NCBI GenBank assembly: GCA_963691905.1 | Contig: OY829894.1 | Span: 1,834,992-1,898,991 of the forward strand | From: QGON01 sp963691905 | Lineage (GTDB): Bacteria; Pseudomonadota; Gammaproteobacteria; Chromatiales; Chromatiaceae | DNA length: 64,000 nt | Reading direction: 5' to 3' | Made by a program: the position numbers and the translations under genes | Notes under the pieces: model-generated | The model's input: only the letters and a program-made list of their open reading frames with translations | Databases searched by the model: none | Told to the model about the DNA's origin: nothing | Shown: in pieces, positions 1 to 9,294 of the stretch | Position numbering within the stretch: position 1 is the first letter of the stretch | Layout of the letters: each line of letters starts with the position of its first letter

Positions 1-78
1 CCCATCATCCAGCAGGTTGCCGCCTATCGAGGGCGCCAGCGATCAAAACCCAATAAATAATGTAACTCTTCAAGACCT

Positions 79-108
79 AGGCTCGATCAAGCGTAGCGGA
101 TCGGGCCT
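79..108. repeat. REP-like hairpin, single unit
   Basis: A 10-bp stem (AGGCTCGATC paired with GATCGGGCCT, one G-U pair) encloses the loop AAGCGTAGCG. The same loop recurs in the elements near 17.5 and 32.7 kb, with different stem sequences. It lies just past the 3' end of dsrS and may end or protect that transcript. No gene is visible in the first 114 bases. Confidence 0.7.
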
Positions 109-114
109 GCCACT

Positions 115-1242
115 TTAGCTTCCCGTCCCCTTCAGCACGTTTAGATATGCCATCAATGGTGTCAATACCGGTTCCAACTTACGGCGCATCAGAGAGCCGA
201 TCGCGTCAGAATGACTGAATACAGGACGCACGACGCCATACCCCATGCCGGAAAAAATACGCATCGCCTTTAACTCTCCCGCCAACTCAGGCACAGCATC
301 CAGGCAACGCTCAAAAGCGTGACAAGCGGCCTTTCCGGCAAGCAGCTGTTCCGCTTCCTCTTCCAGCGCTTCAAGGGTCAGATCAGGGTTTCCTTCAGGC
401 CTCAGTGGCGCGAAATAGTCTCGCAGGACATCAAGCAGCAGGGTAACCACATCCTGATTAGCAGGTTTGACCATCACCCGCCCGACTGTATCGATAAAAC
501 TTTGGCCCGGGGCAGAGAGTATCTTCAACACTATTGCCGCATAAGGGTTTCCAGCCTCTGAAAGCGCTGCGAGCGTGCCTGCATGGCTATCCCTGTCTCC
601 ACGCGGTAGCAGCTGGTCCGGCAACTGGTCCGGTATGCTGGCAAGAAATCCGAGATAGTAGACAGTTTTGCGACTACAACGTTTCCATAACTTCTGTCTG
701 ACTTCATCCGAAACCAATCCCGGTTGAAGTACGAGCTTCAGGCTTTCCACCATTATTTCCGGTTCAGTCTCAAAGGGGAGGTATTCGATCAGAAACTCCG
801 CCAATTCGGCACCCATCTCTCCGGCAACCACGGCCGGATTAGCCAACATACGCCGAGCATTTTCCGGCTCCTGTCCGGACCACCAAGCCAAGCGTGCCAG
901 CTCATCCGTCAGTCCACTGGCACAGGTGACGGCGACAACCGCTTCCGGTTCTCCAAGCAGGAGCAGTTGTTCAAGATTTTCACCCCGGGTCTGACCCATC
1001 CGGGTCCAGCGTTTGAGAAAAAGCGGGTAGCCACCGGGTGATCCCGTCGCATGACCGGACAGGAGTTCCCGCACCCGACCAAGATATTGGTCGTCACGGC
1101 AGTTGGGATTGAGCTGAATCCTGGCCTCACCCTTGTCGGAGAGACCGTAAAGCGTCATTGAAGACTCATTGATTCTGATGGCGCGGGGTTTAGTGGCAAG
1201 CAGCACATTCAGACGCAGCGCGTCTTCATTGGATAGATCCAT
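115..1242 (-). CDS. dsrS: DsrS, accessory protein of sulfur oxidation
   Basis: A 375-aa soluble protein with no signal peptide or clear membrane segment, rich in leucine and glutamate helices. No enzymatic motif is visible. The name rests on position: it is the last gene after dsrN and dsrR in a cluster with the same order as the Allochromatium vinosum operon, where the final gene dsrS encodes a cytoplasmic protein of similar size. From family knowledge, DsrS affects expression or maturation of other Dsr proteins, but its biochemistry is unsettled. The ATG start has a weak upstream GGAG about 10 bases away. A gap of 96 bases separates it from dsrR. Confidence 0.8.
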   Translation of the reverse strand: MDLSNEDALRLNVLLATKPRAIRINESSMTLYGLSDKGEARIQLNPNCRDDQYLGRVRELLSGHATGSPGGYPLFLKRWTRMGQTRGENLEQLLLLGEPEAVVAVTCASGLTDELARLAWWSGQEPENARRMLANPAVVAGEMGAELAEFLIEYLPFETEPEIMVESLKLVLQPGLVSDEVRQKLWKRCSRKTVYYLGFLASIPDQLPDQLLPRGDRDSHAGTLAALSEAGNPYAAIVLKILSAPGQSFIDTVGRVMVKPANQDVVTLLLDVLRDYFAPLRPEGNPDLTLEALEEEAEQLLAGKAACHAFERCLDAVPELAGELKAMRIFSGMGYGVVRPVFSHSDAIGSLMRRKLEPVLTPLMAYLNVLKGTGS

Positions 1243-1338
1243 CAGAAGGTGGCTCCGGGAGTGGTTGAGTGCTTTTATCCTGTTAAAGGGGACAGGCTGT
1301 TTTGGTCTAGGCAGTACCGCTACTCGATGAGTGGAGAA

Positions 1339-1671
1339 TCACTCCCCTTGATCGGTGTTCTCAGCTACAGGAGGAACGTAATTGGCGTCTTTTGGATTGA
1401 TGAAGATGAATTGTTTCTCGCCATCTTCCGTCTCCACGTAATCCATGGTCGTCTCATTTAGCATCGGAACATATTCGGGTTCCATAACCAAGTCGATGCC
1501 TTCTGAGACAAAGGTTATATCATCATCCTTCACCTCGTCGAATCCCATCAGATAGTCAAACGCCCCATCTTCCTTCATACGGGTTGCAAAACGCAGCACC
1601 ATACCCTCTGTTCCGCCCTGCTCTGCTGCTTGGGCAATCTGTTTAGCTGCCCTTTTGGTCAATTTAAACAT
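1339..1671 (-). CDS. dsrR: DsrR, A-type scaffold-like protein without cysteines
   Basis: A 110-aa protein resembling IscA/ErpA-type iron-sulfur carriers (beta-rich, starting MFKLTKRAAKQI). It has no cysteine at all, so it lacks the three ligand cysteines of true A-type carriers. This is the hallmark of DsrR, which is known to act in post-transcriptional control of the dsr operon rather than in cluster binding. Its start overlaps the end of dsrN by 8 bases, which suggests translational coupling. The acidic C-terminal tail beyond the fold is variable in the family. Confidence 0.92.
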   Translation of the reverse strand: MFKLTKRAAKQIAQAAEQGGTEGMVLRFATRMKEDGAFDYLMGFDEVKDDDITFVSEGIDLVMEPEYVPMLNETTMDYVETEDGEKQFIFINPKDANYVPPVAENTDQGE

Positions 1672-3082
1672 CGTTATTACTACCTTGATTTCCCATTTCC
1701 AGTGCTTTCATCGCCCTGACATGCGACAAAAAGCGCTCTACCCAGTGACATCCACCCACATTTCGCATGTGCGTGTAGTTGGCGAGCAGGTTTTTGTAGA
1801 TATAACCATCATGCCTGCTGTCGATTCCTGTGCCTCGGATCACTTCATAAGCAAAATCGCTACTTTCAGCATCCAATCCCTCGAGAGCCGAGTAGTGGAA
1901 CTCATGAGCATTGATGATGCCATCGCCATCTTTTTCGGCGACTTCTCCCCAGCGAGAGTTGCCTGATTCCGTGAGACGAACGTAACCCCGACCCTGTGGT
2001 CTTTCATGCATGACCGCATCAGCAGGAATTATACCGACCATTCTACATTTTTTGCCTTGCCAGGTCAGGCTTCTGCAAAGGTACATCAACCCTCCACATT
2101 CTGCGTAAACCACCCCACCCTGTTCGATATAGTCTCTGATTGCCCCTCGGATCGAAACATTTGCCTCAAGTTTATCCATCGAGGTCTCGGGAAATCCCCC
2201 ACCGATAAAGAGCCCATCGACCTCTGGCAGTCGTTCATCGTTCAGGGCGTCGAAAGGAACCAGTTCAGCCCCATGATGCTGTAAAGCCTCCAGGTCATCG
2301 GGATAGTAGAACCCAAAGGCCATATCTTTCGGGTAACCTATTCGCAATGCGCCATCTTGACGTAAAGTCTCCTCCACAGCAGCCAAACGGGGAACACTTC
2401 GGGCTTCTCCTGCAATCTCTATCAACCTGTCGAGATCGACACAGTCGGTTACCGTCTTTGCCAGATAGTCGATAACCTCTTCTGCCTGCGAGCGCTCATT
2501 ATTCGGCACCAATCCCAAATGCCGCTCATCAATTCCCAGTGACGGATCATTGGCGACAGCCCCCAACACGGGAATGTCAGTATAGTGCTCTACGACATTT
2601 ACCAGCTTCGATTCGTGGCGGCTGCCACCGACTTGATTGAGGATGACACCTGAGATAGAGATGTTGTGATCAAAAGCCTGGTATCCCAAAAGCAGCGGAG
2701 CAATTCCGCGGGTCATGCCCTTTGTATTGATAACCAGAACAACAGGAACATTCAGCAGGGCTGCCAGAGCGGCATTGCTGTTGCTGCCTTCAATATCCAA
2801 GCCATCGTAAAGTCCCTTGTTACCCTCGATGAGGCCAATATCTGCCCCCTGCATTCGACGGCGATAGAGCGCTTCGATCTCTTCCCGATGCATGGTGTAG
2901 AAATCGAGATTGTAGCAGCCACGCCCGGTTGCCGAGTGCAACCATAGCGGGTCAATGTAGTCGGGGCCTTTTTTGAAGGGCTGGACCGTCAGGCCGCGAT
3001 GGGCAAGGGCACGCCCCAATCCAATAGAGAGGGTGGTCTTCCCGGAGGACTTATGCGCAGCAGAGATATAGATAGAGGCCAC
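1664..3082 (-). CDS. dsrN: DsrN, sirohaem amidase (cobyrinate diamide synthase family)
   Basis: A 472-aa glutamine amidotransferase of the CbiA/CobB family that amidates sirohaem to the siro(haem)amide cofactor of DsrAB. Near the N-terminus there is an ATP-binding P-loop (residues SSGKTTLS, about 11-18), then a dethiobiotin-synthetase-like domain. In the C-terminal half the GATase motif YAECGGLMYL holds the nucleophile cysteine, and HEFHYS marks the end of the amidotransferase domain. The start codon is GTG at 3082 with a poor ribosome site. A strong terminator hairpin lies 20-60 bases upstream, between dsrP and this gene, so expression may depend on readthrough or an internal promoter. Confidence 0.93.
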   Translation of the reverse strand: MASIYISAAHKSSGKTTLSIGLGRALAHRGLTVQPFKKGPDYIDPLWLHSATGRGCYNLDFYTMHREEIEALYRRRMQGADIGLIEGNKGLYDGLDIEGSNSNAALAALLNVPVVLVINTKGMTRGIAPLLLGYQAFDHNISISGVILNQVGGSRHESKLVNVVEHYTDIPVLGAVANDPSLGIDERHLGLVPNNERSQAEEVIDYLAKTVTDCVDLDRLIEIAGEARSVPRLAAVEETLRQDGALRIGYPKDMAFGFYYPDDLEALQHHGAELVPFDALNDERLPEVDGLFIGGGFPETSMDKLEANVSIRGAIRDYIEQGGVVYAECGGLMYLCRSLTWQGKKCRMVGIIPADAVMHERPQGRGYVRLTESGNSRWGEVAEKDGDGIINAHEFHYSALEGLDAESSDFAYEVIRGTGIDSRHDGYIYKNLLANYTHMRNVGGCHWVERFLSHVRAMKALEMGNQGSNNDV

Positions 3083-3100
3083 AGGCTTTTTCTTTCGTGC

Positions 3101-3141
3101 AAAAAAATACCCACCGTCAGCACATGCTGACGGTGGGTATT
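3101..3141 (-). terminator. Rho-independent-type terminator between dsrP and dsrN
   Basis: A perfect 16-bp stem (AATACCCACCGTCAGC and its complement) with a 4-base loop (3106-3141). On the minus strand it is followed by a run of T residues (bases 3107 to 3101). It sits after the dsrP stop and before dsrN. It would terminate or attenuate the long dsrA-P transcript before the three distal genes. Confidence 0.85.
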
Positions 3142-3175
3142 CTTATTGTCTTACAGCCAGATTACAAGCTGTAAA

Positions 3176-4378
3176 TCAGGCACTCTCCCCTGGATCTTCC
3201 AGGGATTCAGGGAACACCTTGAACATACGGGCACCGACAGCAACCATCGTCATGGCGATGGCGATGCCACCAATGCCAAGCAGCATTTCCGGAAGGCTGG
3301 GCGCATAGGCGCTCACGGTTCCATCATAAAAGCTGCTCTCAAGCACTTCCTTACCCGGGAAAATTGGCATCGGGAAGGCCTGTCCACCTATTACGATCAC
3401 ATAGATCTGGAAGAAACCACCGATCAACACCATCACTGAAGCTGCAGCAATAGCCCAGCGTGCTTTATCAAACGCCGGAGAGTAGATCAGGAACAGTGGA
3501 ATAACACCGCCAATCAACACCTGACCAATCCAGAACATTGCGGTATACACCCCGCCATTGAGCAGAATAAAACTCTCCACGCCATGGTGCTGAGTCACAT
3601 ACAGGTTGGTGAGGTGATAGGCCAGTGCAAAGAAGAGTACCGCACCGACAAACACACCCAGCAGATTTTTCAAGCGCGCCAAGCGCAGATCACCCAATTC
3701 ACGATCACCCCACATATAGGCTGCAATCAGCGTGATGATGAAGAATGCCAAGCCATAACTAAAGGACATGATAATGAACATCGGCGCCATGATCGCAGCA
3801 TCATATGCCTCGCGGGCGACCAGAAAACCAAAGATGGAACCGGTACCGGTAGTCAGTGCAAGTCGCCAGAAGAAAGCAGCGAAACCAATCGGACGGTAGT
3901 AGCGGTTGGCCTTTCTGTCCATCATGGCCCAAAGATAGAGGCCCACGATAGCAAAGAAACCTGAATAGAGAATAATATTCCAGGCGAAGATCGACTTGAA
4001 ATTATAGTAGGTCATGGCAATGATCAGACGGTCGGGACGCCCCAGATCCAGCAACAGCACTACCAAGCCCCCTGCCAGTAAACCAATCGCCAGCAGACTT
4101 GAAAAACGTCCGAGGGGCTTGTACATCGGCCCGCCGAATACTGAGCCAATCGACGCCACATTCAAAGCGCCAGACGCAGCAACAATCAGGAAGATTGCAA
4201 AGACATGCGGTAATCCCCAAACAATCTGGTTGGACATCCCGGTCACCCAGTGACCATTATGCTCCATGTAGAAGGCTGCCCCCAATGCGATTGCTACAAT
4301 CGTACCGAGCAATGCCAACCCAGCCCAAAAGCGGACTGGTGTTCCGCAGTAGAGCTCACGATAATACATCTTACTCAT
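3176..4378 (-). CDS. dsrP: DsrP, NrfD-type integral membrane subunit of DsrMKJOP
   Basis: A 400-aa polytopic membrane protein of the NrfD/PsrC family with about ten hydrophobic helices, for example around residues 17-35, 52-75, 92-112 and 132-152. It exchanges electrons between the membrane quinone pool and the periplasmic subunits DsrO and DsrJ. The gene follows dsrO with a 20-base gap and ends the main block before a terminator. The ATG start has GAGGG about 10 bases upstream. Confidence 0.95.
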   Translation of the reverse strand: MSKMYYRELYCGTPVRFWAGLALLGTIVAIALGAAFYMEHNGHWVTGMSNQIVWGLPHVFAIFLIVAASGALNVASIGSVFGGPMYKPLGRFSSLLAIGLLAGGLVVLLLDLGRPDRLIIAMTYYNFKSIFAWNIILYSGFFAIVGLYLWAMMDRKANRYYRPIGFAAFFWRLALTTGTGSIFGFLVAREAYDAAIMAPMFIIMSFSYGLAFFIITLIAAYMWGDRELGDLRLARLKNLLGVFVGAVLFFALAYHLTNLYVTQHHGVESFILLNGGVYTAMFWIGQVLIGGVIPLFLIYSPAFDKARWAIAAASVMVLIGGFFQIYVIVIGGQAFPMPIFPGKEVLESSFYDGTVSAYAPSLPEMLLGIGGIAIAMTMVAVGARMFKVFPESLEDPGESA

Positions 4379-4398
4379 GTTCTATACGCCCTCTGCTA

Positions 4399-5151
4399 TC
4401 ACAGATTCGAATACCGAACACCGGTATTCAGTTTGAGATCAGCGCGAATCTGCCGACTATTCTGTGATTTAAGTGCCTGACTGATTTCGCTATCGGGATC
4501 TTTCAGGTCGCCAAAGAGAATCGCGCCATGTCCATCCTTATGACAGGCTTCCTGACAGGCAGTCATTGTCTCTCCACGATCAATACGGTGTACGCACATC
4601 GTGCAGCCCTCAACACACCCCTTACCTCGAGGAGCATTGACGGATTGATCCTTGAGGTCTTCATGCACGAAAGAACGTGCCTTATAGGGACAAGCCATCA
4701 TGCAGTAGCGGCAGCCGATACAGATATGACGGTCGACCAACACAATGCCATCTGTGCGCTTGAAAGAGGCGCCCGTTGGACAGACATCGACACAAGGTGG
4801 ATGTTCACAGTGCTGACACATCATTACCAAGCGGTTGATATGCCCGGTATTGAGATCCTTCAGTTTGACGGTTCGAATCCACTGGGCATCCGTCGCCGGT
4901 CGATCATGCCCGGTCAAACCGTGTTCACTGTTGCAGGCGTCGACACAGGCACTGCAGCCCTCTGCGCATTTATTCGCATCGATCAACATCCCCCAACGAT
5001 GCTTGGCGGACGCACCTTGGGATTCAGGATCAGCGCCGGCCACTGTATGCAGAAGTACACCAGGAGCGACAACAACCGCTCCCGCCGCTGCAACTGTCGT
5101 TCCGACAAATTTGCGGCGATTCATATCCGGCTGGTCATTTTTAACACTCAC
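4399..5151 (-). CDS. dsrO: DsrO, periplasmic ferredoxin-like subunit with Tat signal
   Basis: A 250-aa iron-sulfur protein. The N-terminus carries a twin-arginine export signal (NRRKFVGTT, residues 11-19) followed by an alanine/valine-rich segment. The mature part has four cysteine clusters of the NrfC/DmsB type, including CSACVDAC, CQHCEHPPCVDVCP and CIGCRYCMMACP, binding several [4Fe-4S] clusters. It links DsrP with the trihaem DsrJ. The GTG start at 5151 is preferred because GGAGAG lies 7 bases upstream; the internal ATG at codon 10 has no comparable site. Confidence 0.95.
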   Translation of the reverse strand: MSVKNDQPDMNRRKFVGTTVAAAGAVVVAPGVLLHTVAGADPESQGASAKHRWGMLIDANKCAEGCSACVDACNSEHGLTGHDRPATDAQWIRTVKLKDLNTGHINRLVMMCQHCEHPPCVDVCPTGASFKRTDGIVLVDRHICIGCRYCMMACPYKARSFVHEDLKDQSVNAPRGKGCVEGCTMCVHRIDRGETMTACQEACHKDGHGAILFGDLKDPDSEISQALKSQNSRQIRADLKLNTGVRYSNL

Positions 5152-5169
5152 GATCAGTCTCTCCGCATA

Positions 5170-5670
5170 TTACCTGGCAGACTCGCTGCCGGCATGGATA
5201 ACAGGATGCCACTCTTTCAACGATGAGGCGTTGAGGCTCTGGAACTTCATCTGTTCAAGGTCTACTGCGCCAAGGGAGTCCTTGCCCTGCACAGGTGTCG
5301 TGCGATGACACTGAAAGCAGGCAGGACTCACGGCCATGTAACCATGACAAGCCTGGCAGAACTGGCCTTCATCATTCACCGGAACCGCATTGCCATCATT
5401 ATCTTTGGATGCATGGCATTCAACACAGTCAATAAGGCTGTACTTAGCTCCACGAATACCGCCACGCACGGTCTCAACCCGCTGGTGCTTGAGGTAATCC
5501 ATGTGGTTTCGACGAATATCACTCGTCTCCGCCACACAACTCTCCATCGAAGCCGCCTTCGAGCCCTTGATTACGGCGGTATCACCTGTAACCTGCAGGC
5601 TGGTCACTGCAAAAGCAGCACCTGCCAACAGGTAGGTGAAACGCCTGATGCTGTTGAAAGAACTTCGCAT
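5170..5670 (-). CDS. dsrJ: DsrJ, periplasmic trihaem cytochrome c
   Basis: A 166-aa protein with an N-terminal signal sequence or anchor (about residues 10-28) and three c-type haem sites CVECH, CQACH and CFQCH. A further conserved cysteine occurs in SCVAET at about residue 45. In A. vinosum DsrJ the corresponding cysteine is a distal ligand to one haem, giving unusual His/Cys coordination. The ATG at 5670 is chosen over an adjacent GTG at 5673 because AGGAG is 5 bases upstream of it. It is part of the DsrMKJOP complex. Confidence 0.95.
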   Translation of the reverse strand: MRSSFNSIRRFTYLLAGAAFAVTSLQVTGDTAVIKGSKAASMESCVAETSDIRRNHMDYLKHQRVETVRGGIRGAKYSLIDCVECHASKDNDGNAVPVNDEGQFCQACHGYMAVSPACFQCHRTTPVQGKDSLGAVDLEQMKFQSLNASSLKEWHPVIHAGSESAR

Positions 5671-5682
5671 CACAGCTCCTAT

Positions 5683-7638
5683 TTATTCGCCGAGACCCAT
5701 CTGAATGTAGCCTGTAGGACAGACATCGGTGCAAACGTGGCAGCCAATGCACTTGGAATAGTCGGTATCTACATAACGACCGGTGGTTGATTCGCCACGT
5801 TTGACACGGAAGACCGCATCCTGGGGACAGAAAATCACGCAGTTGTCACACTCGAAGCACATTCCGCAACTCATGCAACGCTTCGCCTCAGCCTGAACCT
5901 GTTCCGAATTCAGAGGAATCAGACGCTCTTTGAAGTGGCCAAGCACGTCGTCCGAACTGGGAACTTCCTCACTACGAATATTGCGGGGCGTCGGCGCGAA
6001 GTGACCCAGAAAGAGTTGATCGGCGGGGATGATCTCGTGCTTGGAACGATCCTCAAAGTTATGCACTGCATACTTGGCAGAATTGGTGCCGCGCAGGTCA
6101 CTTTCGGTTCTGTCGAAGTGCTCGGGTTCCATGTGAGCCTCTTTCAGCTTCTCCAGGAGGCTGAAATGGTGAACATCGACCTTCGGACGCTTGCCCTGTT
6201 GTTCGTGCTTGAGGAAGTGATCAATACTTTCGGAGGCGATGGAGGCCTGACCAATCGCAGTCGTCAGTAGATGCGGGCGGATGATGTCGCCTGCCACGAA
6301 GTGACCCGGCTTCCCTGGTATCTGATAAAGCTTGTCGGAGTCTATGAGACCACGACCATTATCGAAATCCTCAAGGCCAGTCATGTCACCACCCTGACCA
6401 ATCGCTGCAACGACGAGATCCGCTTCGAGAACACGCTCGGTGCCCTCTGTGGGGATGGGCGTCATGCCATCCATGGTACAGTCGCACACTCTCAGCGCCT
6501 TTGCCCGGCCGTCTTCACCCTTGATGACTTCCAGGGGCATCACGCCGTCGAGGATGGTAACACCCTCTGTCGTCGCATCACTGATCTCGTGTTCTGCGGC
6601 CATCATCTCAGGTTTAAGGAAGAGAGAAGTCAGAGTTACATCAGAACCCTGCGCTGCAGCGGCACTTGCGGCATCGTGAGCCACGAAACCATCCTTCACA
6701 ACCAGCTCAGGGCGGTCAGTAGGATTGGTATGTTCGATGTGACCAAGACGGCGGGCAACAGACACCACGTCGATAGAGGTATCACCACCACCGATACAGA
6801 TCACCTTGTCGGCGGTCACTTTCATGCGGCCTTCGTTAAAGGCTTTCAGAAAAGCAACACCGCTAACGCAGTTGGGTGTATCGTCCCAACCGGGAATAGG
6901 CAGGCCCCGGCCACTCTGACATCCCAGTGCCCAGAGAAGCGCATCATATTCTTTCTCGACATCCGCAACCGCCACGTCTTTACCAACACGTGTCTCCATG
7001 CGCAATTCAACACCCATGTCGACAATACGCTGAAGTTCAGCGCCCAGCTTGTCACGGGGAATACGATAGCCGGGAATACCATAGCGCATCATGCCGCCGA
7101 GCTCTTTGTTCTCGTCGAACAGGGTGACGGCATGGCCCAGGCGGCGCAGCTGGAAGGCTGCCGCCATACCGGCAGGACCACCACCGATGACCGCTACCTT
7201 CTTACCGGTATCTTCACCTGCGGTAAACGAGTAACCCTGCTCGATGGCGTTGTCGCCGATGAACTGCTCAACAGAGTTGATGCCGACGAAGTCTTCAACC
7301 TCGTTACGATTGCAACCATCCTGACATGGGGCGGGGCAGACACGTCCCATCATTGACGGAAAAGGATTGGAGCCGGTGGCACGTTCGAATGCGTACTGTT
7401 GCCACTCTTCACCCTCTACCGGCTTCTCCTGTTCGCGAGCAATCGCCAACCAGCCTCTGATATCGTGTCCGGAAGGGCAGCTGCCCTGGCACGGTGGTGT
7501 GCGGTGGATATAGGTAGGACACTTATGGGAGGTATCCTGAACAAAGATCATATCTGTCCAGTCATCCCACTGATCGTCACCCTCTTCATACCGACGCCAG
7601 GTGATATCTTTTTTCATCTCTTCACTAGGAGTAGCCAT
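5683..7638 (-). CDS. dsrL: DsrL, NAD(P)H:acceptor flavin/iron-sulfur oxidoreductase
   Basis: A 651-aa cytoplasmic enzyme of the glutamate synthase small-subunit type. N-terminal cysteines (about 40, 50, 54, 101, 105, 109) precede the FAD-binding motif IGGGPAG (151-157); a second nucleotide site has CIGGGDTSID. The C-terminus has two [4Fe-4S] binding sites (CMSCGMCFECDNCVIFCP and CIGCHVCTDVCP). In sulfur oxidisers DsrL takes electrons from DsrAB and reduces NAD(P)+; its presence marks an oxidative rather than reductive pathway. The ATG has AGGAG upstream. Confidence 0.96.
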   Translation of the reverse strand: MATPSEEMKKDITWRRYEEGDDQWDDWTDMIFVQDTSHKCPTYIHRTPPCQGSCPSGHDIRGWLAIAREQEKPVEGEEWQQYAFERATGSNPFPSMMGRVCPAPCQDGCNRNEVEDFVGINSVEQFIGDNAIEQGYSFTAGEDTGKKVAVIGGGPAGMAAAFQLRRLGHAVTLFDENKELGGMMRYGIPGYRIPRDKLGAELQRIVDMGVELRMETRVGKDVAVADVEKEYDALLWALGCQSGRGLPIPGWDDTPNCVSGVAFLKAFNEGRMKVTADKVICIGGGDTSIDVVSVARRLGHIEHTNPTDRPELVVKDGFVAHDAASAAAAQGSDVTLTSLFLKPEMMAAEHEISDATTEGVTILDGVMPLEVIKGEDGRAKALRVCDCTMDGMTPIPTEGTERVLEADLVVAAIGQGGDMTGLEDFDNGRGLIDSDKLYQIPGKPGHFVAGDIIRPHLLTTAIGQASIASESIDHFLKHEQQGKRPKVDVHHFSLLEKLKEAHMEPEHFDRTESDLRGTNSAKYAVHNFEDRSKHEIIPADQLFLGHFAPTPRNIRSEEVPSSDDVLGHFKERLIPLNSEQVQAEAKRCMSCGMCFECDNCVIFCPQDAVFRVKRGESTTGRYVDTDYSKCIGCHVCTDVCPTGYIQMGLGE

Positions 7639-7725
7639 TTTTGTCTCCTTAACCTATATCTAATTTTTTGAATCGCCGGTCAGCATCACAACTTACCGGT
7701 GAATATTTAACCGCTAGTCTAAACC

Positions 7726-9264
7726 TTAATCGTCGTCATCTTCGCCATAACCGGGAGCCTCTTCCGGCGGCGTTTTTCTGTTCAGCACGATGGCATCGCT
7801 TACCAACTGGTGAACACTGACAATCTGATACATGTCCATGCCATAGTAGGGCAGAACCTTGGTAAACTGGCTCTTACAGATGGCGCATATAGCCGCCATG
7901 TGAGTAACACCTTTCTCGTTCATGACGTTCTGAAGCGCAGTCATGCGGGGCAGTGCGCCCTTGACCCGAATTTCCATCAGGTCATCAGTCAGCAGACCAC
8001 CACCACCACCGCAGCAGAAGGTCCGTTCATGGATCGTATCCCACTCCATGTCATGGAAATTGTTGCAAACCGCCTTGATGACATTACGTGGAATATCGAA
8101 CTGGCCACCCGGGGTGTCCCCCATGCGGGTGGCACGCGCCACATTGCAGGAGTCGTGGAACGTGAGCGTCTTGTCATCGTTCTCGGATTTATCCAGCTCC
8201 AGGGTACCCTGCTGGATCTCATTCCAGGTAAATTCGCAGATATGCTGCGGCACCGGGTAGTCAGGATCCAGAAAGTCGAATGGGCCAGCCAAGGTGTTCA
8301 GGAAGCTATAAGCCACGCGCCAGGCATGTCCGCACTCGCCAAACACGATGCGTTTGACACCCAGTTCCAGTGCGGCCTCACGTACCCGCAGGGAGATACG
8401 TCGCATGTTTTCGTAGGAACCGATAAACATACCGAAGTTGGCCGCCTCTGACGCCGTGGTACTCAGGGTCCAGTTAACGCCCGCTTCGTGAAATACCTTT
8501 CCGTAACCGATCAGGCCGTCTACATGGGGCTCTGCGAAGAAGTCGGCAGAGGGGGTAACCAGCAGGATATCCGCGCCCTTGACATCCAGGGGAAATTTGA
8601 CCGCGACTCCGTCCTCGTCGTAAACATCCTCTTCAAGGCCCTCGAGGGTATCGGCCAATGCGCGGCCCGGCAGACCCAAATTATTGCCGATTTTGTATAC
8701 CTTCGCGATGATCTCGTTACAGTATTTCTGTCCAATACCCACGCTCGCCAGGATCTCACGGGCAGCCATGGAGATTTCTGCGGTATCGATACCGTAAGGG
8801 CAGAAGACCGAGCAACGGCGGCACTGTGAGCACTGATGGAAATAGCTATACCAGTCGTCGAGCACCTCTTCCGTCAGATCTTCCGCACCAACCAGTTTCG
8901 GAAAGTATTTACCTGCAAAGGTAAAGTAGCGACGGTAGACCTTGCGCAGCAGATCCTGACGCCCGACAGGCATGTTCTTGGGATCCTTGGTACCCAGGAA
9001 GTAGTGGCACTTGTCCGTGCAGGAACCACATTTTACACAGGAGTCCAGGTAGACCCGGAACGAGCGGTAGCGACTAAGCAGATCGCCCATCTTCTCGATG
9101 GCCTTATCATGCCAATCCTCCACCCTCTCACCTGGAAAGTTCAGTGGTTCCTGGTGCTCAGGTTTGGCCACAAAGCACGTGGAGTGCGCCATAGCCCCTT
9201 CTTCGATATTCGGAACATCAACATATTCTGAAAGTTCCGGTGTTTCAAATTTCGCCTTAGCCAT
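7726..9264 (-). CDS. dsrK: DsrK, HdrD-like iron-sulfur catalytic subunit
   Basis: A 512-aa protein related to the catalytic subunit HdrD of heterodisulfide reductase. Two [4Fe-4S] motifs are visible (Cys76/79/82/86 and Cys145/148/151/155). The C-terminal half has CCG-type motifs (GECGHAW and CCGGGGG) that bind the noncubane active-site cluster. It is thought to oxidise or reduce the DsrC disulfide/trisulfide on the cytoplasmic face, with DsrM as membrane partner. The very acidic C-terminus (GEDDDD) is unremarkable. The 87-base gap to dsrL contains only a weak 7-bp hairpin. Confidence 0.96.
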   Translation of the reverse strand: MAKAKFETPELSEYVDVPNIEEGAMAHSTCFVAKPEHQEPLNFPGERVEDWHDKAIEKMGDLLSRYRSFRVYLDSCVKCGSCTDKCHYFLGTKDPKNMPVGRQDLLRKVYRRYFTFAGKYFPKLVGAEDLTEEVLDDWYSYFHQCSQCRRCSVFCPYGIDTAEISMAAREILASVGIGQKYCNEIIAKVYKIGNNLGLPGRALADTLEGLEEDVYDEDGVAVKFPLDVKGADILLVTPSADFFAEPHVDGLIGYGKVFHEAGVNWTLSTTASEAANFGMFIGSYENMRRISLRVREAALELGVKRIVFGECGHAWRVAYSFLNTLAGPFDFLDPDYPVPQHICEFTWNEIQQGTLELDKSENDDKTLTFHDSCNVARATRMGDTPGGQFDIPRNVIKAVCNNFHDMEWDTIHERTFCCGGGGGLLTDDLMEIRVKGALPRMTALQNVMNEKGVTHMAAICAICKSQFTKVLPYYGMDMYQIVSVHQLVSDAIVLNRKTPPEEAPGYGEDDDD

Positions 9265-9294
9265 CTGCAGCCCTCTTAGGCCAAGTTGATATAC

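Noticed and set aside
6271..7356. 361-codon plus-strand frame opposite dsrL
   Set aside because: Antisense shadow of a well supported gene; His/Thr-rich composition typical of reverse-frame translation.
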